A model generated the notes under the pieces. The model had not been told where the DNA came from. It ran no database searches and saw only the letters and a list, made by a program, of their open reading frames with translations. A stretch of DNA of 64,000 bases from Monodelphis domestica. Its lineage: Eukaryota; Chordata; Mammalia; Didelphimorphia; Didelphidae. How positions within the stretch are numbered: the stretch's first letter is position 1; each line of letters starts with the position of its first letter. Of this stretch, positions 11,254-21,925 are shown in pieces. The translations under genes were made by a program, and so were the position numbers. Where the stretch lies: NCBI RefSeq assembly GCF_027887165.1, contig NC_077233.1:179451207-179515206 (forward strand), written 5' to 3'.

Positions 11254-12780
11254 TCCAAAGCACCAAGAGCTTGTACTCAGTTTGCCCCTTCTTCCATCAA
11301 TCCCTGAAATTCTGCCATTAATAACATCTCTGGGAGCTAAGAATTGCACTCCCTCTCTATGTGAAGCTTTTAAAATGCAAACTCCACTTGGGAGAACATG
11401 CAGGGTCAAAAGTGGGACCAGTGGCAATGTACTACTGGGAGGTATGGGGAAGACAAATATTCAAAGCCTTTGTAGCCTTCTCTTACCAGCACAGTATTTG
11501 TAATTTGGGTAACCCTTGGTCCAAGGGCCTGTCAGATTCTAGATTTACATGAAGCAACCTCAATCCTGGGACTTCTCTAAAATTATGCCTTTCTTTGGCT
11601 CATATTATCCCCACTCAGAGTTTACACTGGGAAAATCTCAAATATTGCTTGTATTTAGGCCTGCCTCCACAGGTGTGGGTAACAGGGACTCCAGCTCCTA
11701 TTTAACATAATGTATGTATTGTGTTGGTACAGGACAGCCTTTATTTTATTCCACAGAAAATGCAGGAGATGCAAAGGACTCCCAAAAGCCCATAAACAAT
11801 ATAGAAAATACATAAAAGACTTCACTGAAGCCCATAAACAATCCATATCATTCTCCTCCTCCATTTTTCCACATGGTCCTAAATCTTCCATATACAGCAT
11901 CACCCTGTGGTTGAGATTTCCCTCAGAGGGAATTCAACTTCAGTCTTCTAGATATGCAATACATTGGTATCCAGATGAGTCATTCTTACCCATAGATGCT
12001 CTTAAAAAAACATTTAGGCTTATGGCAATATTCCGAGAGTTTGAACTCATCTAGAAAGAAGGCACATTTGGGGATGTTAGATAGGCAATACTCCATCCCA
12101 TTTGACCCACACCATCTGAATAATTCACTTTAATATCAGGATTCAAAGGCAAAGTCCTTTATTCCTCCATAGCGTGGCTTTGGTCCTTTGCTATTGTCCT
12201 TCCAATATTGAAACTAGATCTGTAATAGTCTTCTCTTTCCAAGAATTCTACTGTTGAAAAAAAAATTCCTTCACTCATTAGGTCAGATCCCAAAACTCTC
12301 TAACTTGGACATATTCACAAGGAGAGCCCTAAAGAAGGGCACTGCCAAAAAAACTTTCCTTTCCCAAGGCAGATTGCTAGTTTAGTAGAAGACTGGATTC
12401 TAAACTTCTTCATCTTAGGGCTGCTAGAAAACTTCCCCAGGAATCTGGGATTTGGGAATTCACATTGCCCAGGCCACATGGGCTAAAGCATACATCTGGA
12501 CTGCCATGTGCCTCTCCAAAACTTCCATTAACAAGATCCCCACCTAAGAGGATGTTTTCAGTACATCTCTAAGGGAAAAGTAGAAAAGAAGAAAGAGGGA
12601 AAGCAAAAAGGGAAAAGCTCCAAGTCCTTAATGAAGACTCCCTTTCATAGGCCAGCAAAAAAGTGACTGCTCATAAAAGAAACTCTGCTTCCAAGAGGCT
12701 ATTCATCCTAGAGGCAGCAAACATCAATGAAATCCATTCTCCAAAAGGAACCAAGGAGTAGCTTCAAACTAATGAATTCA
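11254..12780. other. No recognised gene or repeat
   Basis: The longest frame, 11710-12054, is 114 codons with no domain. It contains a 15-bp direct repeat AAGCCCATAAACAAT at 11786-11800 and 11828-11842. I see no basis to call it coding. Confidence 0.4.
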
Positions 12781-12781
12781 T

Positions 12782-13010
12782 GGGCAGTTAGGAGGTACAG
12801 TGGATAGAGCACTGGGCTTGGTGTCAGGAAGATTCATCTTCTTGAGTTCAAATCTGGCCTCAGAAACTTACTAGCCATGTGACCCTAAGCATATCACTCA
12901 ACCCTGTTTGATAAAATGAGTCAGAAAAGGAAATCCAGTATCTTTTCCAAGAAAACCCCAAAATAGGGTCATGAAGAGTTAGCAACATTGGAACAACAAC
13001 AATGAATCCC
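12782..13010 (+). repeat. SINE-B, sense
   Basis: 'gggcagttaggaggtacagt' head, 'gagcactgggcttggtgtca', 'aaaaccccaaaatagggtca' and 'attggaacaacaacaatga' tail. Confidence 0.85.
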
Positions 13011-13479
13011 CAACCACTGACTAAAGATAATTTTAGTCTTAATTGGGATCTTTAATCATTACAGTGAGGGACCAATGGTCACTTCCACATCTGTTTTCAA
13101 AAGCCTCAGACAAATTCTCATAATTCTAGAAGTTCATCAGTTTAATCAACCCCTTATTCTTCCATAGACCAGAGAAACTTTGCAGCTAAGAGTCAAAACA
13201 ATTTCCCCACGATAGCATCACTCAATTTCACTTCCATTTGAAGAAGTTTGCCTTGCTTGAGAGGTATAAGACCTAAGAATTGAATAGACTTCTAACTATG
13301 AGGCAGTCGAGACCAAAATTGAGAGGCAAAGGAGACAGTAGAAGAGGAGAATTGTTGGCTGGAGGGAAAGATTGAAGACAACTATAGCCTGTCCACAAGG
13401 GAGAGGCTTACTATTTACAGTGCCCCCACTCAATCTGATAGAACAGAGTAGTAGGTGTTCCAGAAAATAGTGACTCTGT
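13011..13479. other. No recognised gene or repeat
   Basis: Nothing supportable was seen between the SINE-B and the L1 fragment. Confidence 0.4.
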
Positions 13480-14340
13480 ATATTAACATCTATGGAAGAA
13501 ATACAAGACTATCAATAGCCATATGGAAAAAAAGGCTCTAATTAGTCATAAATGGAGAAGTGCAAACTAAAACAGCACTGAGGTTATATCTTGCACCCTT
13601 TCAGACTGGAAAAACTGACCAAAAAATTTTAAAAAATGACAAACATAAGAGGATCCAGGAAAAAAAAAGACATTTCAATGTACCATTGGTGGAGCAATAA
13701 CCTGTCTGGTCATCTCTCCCTCTCCAAAGCAATTTGGAACCATGGCCCAAAAGTTTACTAAATTGTGCATGTCTTTTCACCTAGCAATACCATTGCTATG
13801 CCTATGCTTATGCCCCAAAAATATCAGAGGGAAAGAACCCACATATTGTATGTATATACATATATATTTATATGTATATAGACTTTTGTGGTGAAAAAGG
13901 TGGAAACTAAGGGCATCTTCATCAACTGGTGAATAGCTTAGCAAATTGCAGTAAATGAATGAAATGGAACTGCTGTAGGAGATGATAAGGATAGTTTTAA
14001 AGGAACCTGGGAAGACATGTTTGATGCAAAGTAGGATGAGCAGAACCAGGATAGCAATCTATAGAATAACCAAATTATAAACACAACAACAAAAGACTTA
14101 AGAAGTCTAATCAATGCAATGACCAGTCATGATTCCAGATTACCAATGATGAATTTCTCTATACTGACAGGTGATAGATGCATAATGAAGCATGTGATTT
14201 TTCAACATGTGGCCAACGCAAGAAAAAGGTTTTGCTTGACTACACATGCATGTGCAATACTTTTTATCTTTAATAAATTTAGGAAAGTAAAAAGAATAAA
14301 AAATAGATTTGATAATTTTTAGTGTTAAAGTTAAAAAAAT
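13480..14340 (+). mobile_element. Diverged L1 3' fragment
   Basis: A decayed copy of the L1 ORF2 C-terminal region and 3' UTR. 'actaaaacagcactgagg', 'accattggtggagcaataa', 'agcaatttggaaccatggc' and 'aaagtaggatgagcagaacc' line up in order with the intact L1 at 8600-9090. A TA-rich stretch interrupts it at 13840-13880. Confidence 0.8.
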
Positions 14341-14854
14341 AGATAGCATACCTGATGAAGACTATAGCTGAGGGACAGTAAGAGAGACTGAGAGAGCAAA
14401 CCGAAGGCATTATAGCCCTACTCTGCAGATGAGAGACATATTAATCAGAGCATCTCTAGTTGATGTTGGGTAAAGTAGTAGGTGACCCTGAATAGCTGGA
14501 TAGATAAGGATAAGCTGAAACAGAGATGACATGCCTAGATGGAAGTAGAAAAGATACTCAAAGGGGAACAACTGAGCAAAATGACTAGGAGGATTAGACC
14601 CAGCAGAGAGCAGCATAATGGCATTTCTAAGAGACACGGACAGCTCTAAAGCTTCAGGGGTGTTGTTGCCCCTCCACATATATCCCCTGATTATGGATGT
14701 TCCTTATGTGCACCACTCTCCACACATGTGCCATAGCCACATATGTTCCCCATTTACCTACATCCCATGTGTGATCTCTTTGTATGCCTGCTCTTCTTAC
14801 TAAGGGAATATTATAGGAAAGTGAATATAAGACTTAAAGGAAAGATGTTTTCAA
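14341..14854. other. No recognised gene or repeat
   Basis: Short frames only (for example 14410-14679 minus), without a domain. Confidence 0.4.
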
Positions 14855-15672
14855 GTCAACAAACATTTTTTAATTTTTATTTTTAAATATTTTTCCATGT
14901 TTACACAATTCATTTTCTTTCCCTCCCCCCTCTCAGAGCTGACAAACAATTCTACTGGGTTGTACAAATGTTATCACTTGATACCCATTTCCATATTATT
15001 CATTTTTGCTATAGAGCAGTTTTGTAAAGCCTAAACTCCAAAGTACATATCCATATATACATGTGATACGTGATATATATTTTTCTTTTGCATTTCTACT
15101 CCCATAGTTCTTTCCCATAAGTCCTTCAGAGATGTCCTGGCTTGTTGCATGACTACTAATAGCAAAGTCCATTACATTGGATTATTTCACAATGTTTTGC
15201 TTTCTGTGTACAGTTTTCTTCTGGTTCTGCTCATTTCACTCTGCATCAGTACATTATGGTTCTCCCATTTCAAATGGAAAGCCTCCAGTTCATCAATCCT
15301 TACAGCACAATAATATTCCATCAACATCATATACCACAATTTGTTCAGCCATTTCCCCAATTGAGGGACAACCCTTCTTTTTCCAATGTTTTGCCACCAC
15401 AAAGAGTGTAGTTTTGAATATTTTTGTATAAGTGTTTTTCCTTATTATCTCTTTGGGGTGCAAATCTAGTAGTGATATTGTTGGATCAAAGGGTATTTAT
15501 GCATTCTTTTAAAGCCCTTTGGGGATAATTCCAAATTGCCTTCCAGAATGAGTGGATCAATTCACAACTCCACCAGCAATGCATTAATGTCCCAATTTTG
15601 CCACATCCCCTCCAGCATTCATTATTTTCCTTTGCTTTCATATTGGCCAATCTGCAAGGTCAAAAACATTTA
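14855..15672 (-). mobile_element. L1 3' fragment, antisense, with TSD
   Basis: Antisense L1. Plus-strand text passes through 'actgggttgtacaaatgtta' (3' UTR), 'ttctgctcatttcactctgc', 'accacaatttgttcagccat' and 'caattcacaactccaccagc' (ORF2 C-terminus). Flanks share GTCAACAAACATTT at 14855-14868 and an imperfect copy, GTCAAAAACATTTA, from 15659. It therefore split a TTTATTAAG repeat, which continues on the right. Confidence 0.82.
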
Positions 15673-15780
15673 TTAAGTACTTAAATGCTAGGCACTGTGC
15701 TGAGCCCTGGGGAATACAAAAACAAGAGATGCTCTGCCCTGTGCTTATATTCTAATGGAATAAAACAATGCATTAAAAGG
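15659..15780 (+). repeat. TTTATTAAG-family repeat
   Basis: 'aaacatttattaagtactt', 'ctaggcactgtgctgagccc', 'gcttatattctaatgg'. Confidence 0.65.
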
Positions 15781-15974
15781 AATCAGACATGTAGGGAGTT
15801 GAGGGAGGAACCTACATGAGAGGTAGCGTGGTGAAAGTCCATAGAGTCAGAAGGAAGGGTGGATGATCTGAAATATTTCTCGAAATGGGGACTTCAAAAA
15901 AGAACTTAATAATGGGAGAACTGGATAGAGGTGTATAATCATGTTCCAGGATGATAAGCAAGAAGGAAAGGTAA

Positions 15975-16242
15975 GGAAATACATATTTATTAAGCATCTA
16001 TTATGTACTAACCACTATGCTAAGCAGTTTACAAATAGTCTCATTTGATCCTTACAACAAATCTAGGAAATAGATGCTACTATTATCCCCATTTTATAGT
16101 CAAGGAAGGTGAGACAAAGAGTAGTTAAGTGACTTACCCAAGGTCACAGAGCTAGTAAGTGTGTGGGGCCAGATTAGAACTTTGGACCTTTGAGACTCTA
16201 GAGGCAAAGCTTTATCCACTCTGCCATCTAACTGCCACCAAG
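15975..16242 (-). repeat. MIR-type SINE, antisense, near full length
   Basis: 'tttattaagcatctattatg', 'cattttatagtcaaggaag', 'ttaagtgacttacccaaggt', 'cacagagctagtaagtgtg' and a tRNA-like end 'tatccactctgccatctaac'. Confidence 0.8.
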
Positions 16243-16407
16243 AAGTTCATAGAGACTGAGGAAGTTTCCAAATGTAGCATTGTGGTGAAGCCTAGAGTAA
16301 GAACGAGAGCCATCTTCTTGTTATTTGCATCACTGTTATATCAAGCAAGCCTTTGCCTTGAACTGATCATGTATTCTAACTAAATAGTTCTTTAAAAACA
16401 CACAGGA

Positions 16408-16605
16408 TGAGGAGTAGCTAGGTAGACAAGTGGATAGAGCACAAAGCCAGGAGTCAGGAGGACCTGGGTTCAAATGTGACCTCAGACACTTCCTAGTGTA
16501 TGACCTTTGGCAAGCCAAGTTTACTTAACCCCCAATTGCCTAGTCCTTGCAATTAATTCCTTAGAATTAATACAAAGACAGAAGGGAAGGGTTTTTTTAA
16601 AAAGG
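16408..16605 (+). repeat. SINE-A (tRNA-derived marsupial SINE), sense
   Basis: Head 'gaggagtagctaggtagaca', B-box-like 'gggttcaaatgtgacctcag', then 'cttaacccccaattgcctag' and an A-rich tail. Confidence 0.85.
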
Positions 16606-17278
16606 GTCTTTTGCCCTGACTTTGAAGAAGTTTCTGACCTACAAAATACCTAGAATCCAAGGTAGCATTCCAAGTTCCCATGGGAAATATGGGGGTTGAG
16701 GAGGAATTGCTGTCTGCTGTGAGTATAACACAAAAAGTCCCTAACACCCTAATGTGAATGACTTTTATCAGGTGCTTTCCTTAGAACAGAGTTGCTCTGA
16801 GCTGCAAAAGAACCCTGGGTCCTAGGAATGAGGCAGTAGGAAAAGGAACAGAAATGAGGAGGGTGGTGACAAGAAAAAGAAGAAAAAGGAAAGATAGAGC
16901 TTCGCCATGAGATCCTACCTAGTCAATGATGCTCAACTTTGTTGGTTCCAAGGATAAAACTATTGCATTCATCAATAGTCATTGTGGGCTGTTTAGCACC
17001 AAAAGGTGACCATGAAGCCCCAGAAATATAGTCTTGACAGAGGCACTGATACCCAGAAGAAGAAGAAAGAGACTGTGAGAGAAGCCACTAGAGGTGGGAG
17101 GCCCTTCATGGTGCTAGATAACTAAGCAGCGACTGATGATGCATTTACCCTTGAAGAGTAGAAAATTAACTTCAGAGCAGCAATGGAAAATGGGGTAGGC
17201 ATGAGCAGGTATCTAGGTAGTCTCTAATTCCAGTCTTGGATAGCTCCTTAATGGAAAGAATTGTCCTCAGATCAGTTC
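16606..17278. other. No recognised gene or repeat
   Basis: Purine-rich stretch at 16860-16895. Otherwise nothing was identified. Confidence 0.4.
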
Positions 17279-17371
17279 TCATTCATTTATTAATTTACTT
17301 ATTCACTCATCTATTCATTCATTTGTTCATTCTCTCATCCATCCATCCATTCATTTACTCATTCATTGGAA
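17279..17371. repeat. (ATTC)n / (CATT)n imperfect microsatellite
   Basis: Repeated ATTCATTT, ATTCACTC and CATCCATC units over about 90 bp. Confidence 0.9.
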
Positions 17372-17523
17372 TGGATTCAAGCAGTTGATAGCTTGACCTT
17401 CTGGTCATTGGTAGAAGCGGGAGAGCAATCCAGAATGACTAGATCACTCCTATAGAACAGAGCTCCCTCAAAAAAAATAGAATATTGAGAATTCTCTGAA
17501 TATATCTGAATCTCTCTGTTATA

Positions 17524-17543
17524 CCACCACCACCACCACCACC
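17524..17543. repeat. (ACC)n trinucleotide run
   Basis: About six consecutive ACC units followed by an A-run. Confidence 0.9.
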
Positions 17544-17559
17544 CCAAAAAAAAACAGTA

Positions 17560-18060
17560 GCAGTTGTTTTCCAATTCACTATTGTTTTTGTTTCTCCCTA
17601 ACCCCTGGGTGTCTGGAAACAATTTTAGCTTCCCAATTAAAAATGAGCAAAGGTATCGCCCCAGAAAAAATCCCAAATGGCTGCTGTTCTTTTACACCTC
17701 CCCACTGTGCCAGCCTTCTCCTGTTAGGGAACTGGAAAGCCAGTATCCCAAAGGAGGCCTGAGTCATTTGCTATTTATTGTTACAGGAGGCTGGATTACC
17801 AGCGGGACTAAAAGACATTTCGAACAACACATGCATCACCAAGGGAACATGCCCTTTTGCAAACACATCTTTTCCTCTCAGCCCTGCCCCCGGCACTGGC
17901 ACCCTAGGGCATCCTCTTTATCAGAGATTGCAGACACCTGTTATGCAGGGGGAGAAAGAATGCCAGAACCTTTGTCACTTTCTACTCCAACTGCCAACTC
18001 ATCTCTCGGTTTCCTAAGGGCTCTGTCATACTGAATCATGGCAATTCTGGGGCTAGAAAC
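17560..18060. other. Repeat-free block, possible conserved noncoding element
   Basis: About 500 bp free of recognisable repeats. It contains a 156-codon open frame (17564-18034) with no domain, no homologue I recognise and no clear splice sites. Motifs such as 'ccaaaggaggcctgagtcat' look like regulatory DNA more than code. The call is speculative. Confidence 0.25.
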
Positions 18061-18157
18061 CTTAGCTGGAAATTTACTCGAGTCCTAGTGTTCCTATCCC
18101 AGGGAGATCTCTTGTACCCCCTTCTCGGTCACACAAGGGCAACTGTGTTCATGTACA

Positions 18158-18335
18158 GTGATTTTTTAAAACACTTTTCTTCTCTTAGTATCAGTTCTAA
18201 GACAGGAGAGAAGATGGGACCTAGCAATTGGGGTGAGTCAGTTTTCCAGGAAATGTCTGAAGCCATATTTGAACCCAGGTCCTCCTTACTCCAGGTTAGA
18301 ACTCTATCCACTGTGCTACCTAGCTGCCCCCTTTA
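18158..18335 (-). repeat. SINE-A, antisense
   Basis: 'agtatcagttctaagacagg', 'gcaattggggtgagtcag', 'atttgaacccaggtcctcct' and 'tgctacctagctgcccc'. Confidence 0.85.
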
Positions 18336-18639
18336 GAGTGATTCTAAGGAACTTCACTGTAGAAGATAGGGAAGGATTCAGTGTTTCAGTGGAAAACTTA
18401 GGATTCCACCAACATGCCTATATTCATACCCCATTCCCTAGAATTTATCTGTTAAACCTGATGCGCCTTTTTTTTTTTTGCCAATACTTGGGAACCAGAT
18501 CAAGTTTCTGGCCACACAACTAATAACATTTTGACTTTCATCTGGACCATTCCCACATTCTTCATTCTGAAGACCCACTCAACCATGGAATTCACACCTT
18601 AGCAGTACTCTCCCAAGCCCTTAGACCTATCTCTGCCTC

Positions 18640-18746
18640 TTTGTGTCTGTGTCTTTCTCTGTCCTTCTCTCTTTCTCTCTGTCTCTGTCTGTCTGTCTGT
18701 CTGTCTCCATCTGTCGTGGGTCTGTCTGTCTGTCTGTCTGTCTGTC

Positions 18747-18787
<41 letters not shown>
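18640..18787. repeat. (CTCT/CTGT/CTAT)n microsatellite, left half
   Basis: CTGT units grade into CTAT units that abut the inverted-repeat element. The same CTAT repeat resumes in the same orientation at 19066. Confidence 0.95.
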
Positions 18788-19063
18788 TGTCAACATGGAA
18801 ATATAGAGATCCCCAGTTTACTTGGTTTAAGGGTATAAACCCCAGGTTTTGGAAAGGGGGGTGTGATATACTGGGAAAGGCTTTTGGAGACAAAGAGCTA
18901 CTTGACTTCTGATGGGATCTGCCTCCCACCTGAAGTGGATGTCTATTGTCTGGTGAAGTGGGACCTTCTCTCAGAGGGAAACTTCTCCTGTGACAATGTC
19001 AAAACCTGGGGTTTATACCCTTAAACCAAGTAAACTGGGGATCTCTATATTTCCATGTTGACA
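18788..19063. mobile_element. 276-bp element with perfect 64-bp inverted arms
   Basis: Arms 18788-18851 and 19000-19063 are exact reverse complements over 64 bp (checked base by base). The outer ends read TGTCAACA and TGTTGACA. The 148-bp centre has no coding potential. It lies inside a (CTAT)n microsatellite, which hides any TSD. It could be a MITE-like foldback element or an inverted duplication. I do not recognise a named family. Confidence 0.85.
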
Positions 19064-19065
19064 CA

Positions 19066-19125
<60 letters not shown>

Positions 19126-19148
19126 CTGCCTGTCTGTCTGTCTGTCTC

Positions 19149-19205
<57 letters not shown>

Positions 19206-19225
19206 GTGTCTCTCTATATATATTT
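19064..19225. repeat. (CTAT/CTGT/CTCT)n microsatellite, right half
   Basis: CTAT units, then CTGT, CTCT and TATA units to about 19225. Confidence 0.95.
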
Positions 19226-19329
19226 CTCTCTCTTTCATTGGATGGCTCTTTCCAAAACCTCCACTTAAGGAGGGTGTCTTATTCATTCCTCTACAGGGAA
19301 CCTTCTGGATTCCATCTACTATGTGTCTT

Positions 19330-19505
19330 CCTGCTACCCCACCCATTTCAGCTTCCCTTTATGAGGCTCTTTCCCTTATTGGAATATAGCCTTCTTGAGG
19401 ACAGGGATGATCTTCATTTTTTGCTTGTAATTGTATTCTAAGCACTTAGCACTGGAAACATGCCTGCTACACAGTAATTGCTTAATAAATGCTTCTTGAC
19501 TCACT
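19330..19505 (+). repeat. L2-type LINE 3' end
   Basis: 'ttgaggacagggatgatctt', 'ctaagcacttagcactgg' and 'gcttaataaatgcttcttga' form the usual L2 3' end. Confidence 0.7.
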
Positions 19506-19564
19506 GTCAATTTAAAGGTTAATCACACCTCCCTACAACTGTATAAATAGCCTTCAAGTGTCTC

Positions 19565-19735
19565 TGTGGCCAGAAATTTCTTTGAATCACAGAATTTCTG
19601 AGAGAGACCTTGACTGCCATCTTATCCAGTCCATACTCCACAAAGAAGCCTTTCTACAACAAGCCTGAGAAATGGTCATCCATCTTTTGCTTGAAAAGCT
19701 CCAGGAACAGGAAACCCACATTGGCTCTGGAATCA
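19565..19735 (+). repeat. CR1/L3 LINE fragment, left part
   Basis: 'ccatcttatccagtccata', 'aatggtcatccatcttttgc' and 'ggaacaggaaacccacattg' follow the CR1/L3 3' region. The rest continues at 20156 after MIR and SINE-A insertions. Confidence 0.65.
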
Positions 19736-19950
19736 AAGACCCTGAGAGATCAAATCTTACCTTTGATGCTTATGATCTATATAACCAAGAATAAGTGAAT
19801 TTAACTTGGGCTTCAGTTTCCCCAACTACTAAATGAAGGAGTCTCTCCTCTCTATTTCTATCTTTCTGTCTCTGAGTGTGTATGTTTGTCTCTCTTAGAT
19901 TAGATGACTTCTAAGATCCTTTCCAGCTCTAATTCTATTATCCTATAATC
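19736..19950 (+). repeat. MIR-type SINE, 3' part
   Basis: 'ttcagtttccccaactacta', an inserted 'ttctgtctctgagtgtg' stretch, then 'agatgacttctaagatcctt' and 'ccagctctaattctatt'. Confidence 0.6.
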
Positions 19951-20137
19951 TTTTTTTTTTAATAACCCTTACCTTCCATTGATCCCAAGGCAGAAGTGGT
20001 AAGGGCTAGGCAATGAGGATCAAGTGACTTGCCCAGGGTCACACAGCTGGGAAGTGTCTGAGGCCAGATTTGAACCTAGGACCTCCTGCCTCTAGGCCTG
20101 CCTGGCTCTCAATCCACTGAGCCACCCAGCTGCCCCC
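19951..20137 (-). repeat. SINE-A, antisense, with TSD
   Basis: T-tract 19951-19960 (the poly-A side), 'aacccttaccttccattgat', 'tcacacagctgggaagtgtc', 'tgagccacccagctgcccc'. Flanked by ATTATCCTATAATC at 19937-19950 and 20141-20154, a 14-bp TSD. Confidence 0.93.
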
Positions 20138-20155
20138 ATTATTATCCTATAATCT

Positions 20156-20320
20156 TACCTCCTAAAGCAGCCCATCCTACCTTGAGACAAATCTAATTGA
20201 TGAGAAACATTTCCTGACATTAGGTCTCGGTTTGCCTCTTTGTAGCTTCCATCTTTTGATCCTGGTTCTAAAGTCAAGTGTGTCACTAGAATTGTATCCA
20301 AAGTTTTTCTGACATGACAA
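20156..20320 (+). repeat. CR1/L3 LINE fragment, right part
   Basis: 'aaagcagcccatcctacctt', 'tttgcctctttgtagcttcc' and 'ttttgatcctggttctaa' continue the 19565 fragment. Confidence 0.65.
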
Positions 20321-20451
20321 GACCAGTTAAAGTTCGGAGGGTGGGGGGAAAAGAAGGAGACAGATTTTTTGGATGGACATAGCTAATGCGAGAGTTTATT
20401 TCTCTTGGATAGGCATATTCATTATAATTTATTGCATATTTATATAACACA

Positions 20452-20453
<2 letters not shown>

Positions 20454-20483
<30 letters not shown>
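20454..20483. repeat. (TA)n
   Basis: Uninterrupted TA dinucleotides. Confidence 0.97.
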
Positions 20484-20487
<4 letters not shown>

Positions 20488-20920
20488 TGTTTTGTTACAA
20501 ATTTTAAGTGGTGCTCAAAAAAACCAGCTTTGAAGAAGCCAGTGCATATAACACCTACACTCTTATAGCTGATTTTCCATGATTTATATTAACTAGTGAG
20601 ATGAAAACAATCACTAGACTTAGATTTCTCAATGCATGCAACGAAACTTTATTAGGTAAGATGCAGATAATACACTCTCCAATAAGAACAAGCTACTAAC
20701 TTGAGGTTCCCTCTCTGCCCAGGAGGAAGCTCTGGGTCTCTTCTGATCCTATGGCAAGTCTCTGCCAATCAGCACTCCTCTCAAATAACCATGAGGATGT
20801 TTGATCCCCAAATTCAGGGACCTTGGAAGCCTATCTCCACCTTGCCCCAGGAACAGACTAAAGGCTGAGGCATCTGATGGGTTTCTTGAAGATTTTAGCT
20901 AAGGTCATTCCTAATTTATT
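20484..20920. other. No gene; possible antisense LTR-like DNA
   Basis: No coding signal. 'gcaacgaaactttattaggt' (about 20640) contains an antisense polyadenylation-like TTTATT, but no LTR ends could be fixed. Confidence 0.3.
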
Positions 20921-21045
20921 TACAACATAGTTTCGTATAGAAACTACTAATAAAGTTTTTTTAATATTTTTTCTCTTGCTAGTCTAGTAGTTTAATATAG
21001 AAACTACTAATAAAGTTTTTTCATTTTTTTTCTTGCTAGGCTGTC
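20921..21045. repeat. 60-bp imperfect tandem duplication
   Basis: AAACTACTAATAAAGTTTTT occurs at 20941 and again at 21001, exactly 60 bp apart, with similar T-rich followings ending in CTTGCTAG. Each unit carries an AATAAA (20949 and 21009). Confidence 0.9.
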
Positions 21046-21360
21046 CTATCAGAGGGACTATGTATACTTATCAGTTGTTTAACAATGCATACACACAGAC
21101 ACACACACATGTTGTTTACTAAATTATACCACACAAATGCTTTATCTTATTATTGAAAAAACTTACTCAGAACAACACAATCACAAAATGGAGGCTTGAA
21201 ACAAAATGAATTTATTTATGCTACATTGACTATCTTATTCCTACTGTCTTGTCATGGTAATAAAACTTATTCTCACTACACAAGGTCACCTCCATATCTC
21301 AGTGAGAAGCAGCAATGTAAGACAATGGTTTTATTGAGAATTTTTGCCTGACTAAAGAAA
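21046..21360. other. No recognised gene or repeat
   Basis: Short CA run near 21095-21110. Otherwise unassigned. Confidence 0.4.
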
Positions 21361-21570
21361 AATTTTATTTTATTTTGTTGAATTTCTTCTTTAATTATAT
21401 TTTTCCAGATTATATGTTGATACAATTTTTAATAATCATTTTCTGGCATTTGGGGATCTATGTTCTCTCCCTCTTCTCCCCTTTCCCCAAGACAGCAGAT
21501 AACATGATAAAGGTTACACATGTGTTATCATATAATACATATTTCCATGTTTGTCATGTTTGGAAAGAAG
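21361..21570 (-). mobile_element. L1 3' UTR fragment, antisense
   Basis: 'tgttgatacaatttttaata', 'atcattttctggcatttggg' and 'acatttccatgtttgtcatg'-like text matches the far 3' end of marsupial L1s as I remember them. Confidence 0.55.
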
Positions 21571-21779
21571 ACAATGGTTTTAGAAAATACACAGACATAA
21601 TTCTGGTTTACAGTTGTTAACTAAAAGTCATTTTTGTTTCTGTTATTTCAAGACAGTGAGCATAAACTTTGATTTAGAAAAGAAAAGTAGGACATATTTC
21701 CCTTCTCTTGGGAAAGAAATGGAGGTAGAGAAAACCACAAGTTTGATCTGTCACAGCTTTAAATAGTTTTTCCATCATG

Positions 21780-21925
21780 GATCTAGAGTTGGAAAGGATC
21801 ATAAAGATCATCTAGTCTGACCTCCTCATTTTTATAGATGTGGCCCCAAAAAGTTGAGTGATTTTCCCAAGATCACAGAGTTAGTTAGCCCAATTCCTAC
21901 TTTATGGTACCATACTGCTTTGTGA
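21780..21925 (-). repeat. MIR-type SINE, antisense
   Basis: 'gagttggaaaggatcataaa', 'catctagtctgacctcctca' and 'cccaagatcacagagttag'. Confidence 0.65.

Noticed and set aside
11710..12054. 114-codon open frame with a 15-bp direct repeat
   Set aside because: No domain or splice context. Length is compatible with chance in AT-rich DNA.
16408..16605. tRNA-like A/B box sequence as a functional tRNA gene
   Set aside because: It is the tRNA-derived head of a SINE-A. The cloverleaf is not preserved and the element continues into the SINE body and A-tail. The same applies to every other SINE-A here.
17564..18034. 156-codon open frame
   Set aside because: No domain, no recognisable homologue, and shorter frames overlap on both strands. 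Kept only as a possible noncoding block.
19055..19441. 128-codon frame rich in Tyr-Leu-Ser-Ile
   Set aside because: Artefact of the CTAT/CTGT/CTCT microsatellite running into an L2 end.
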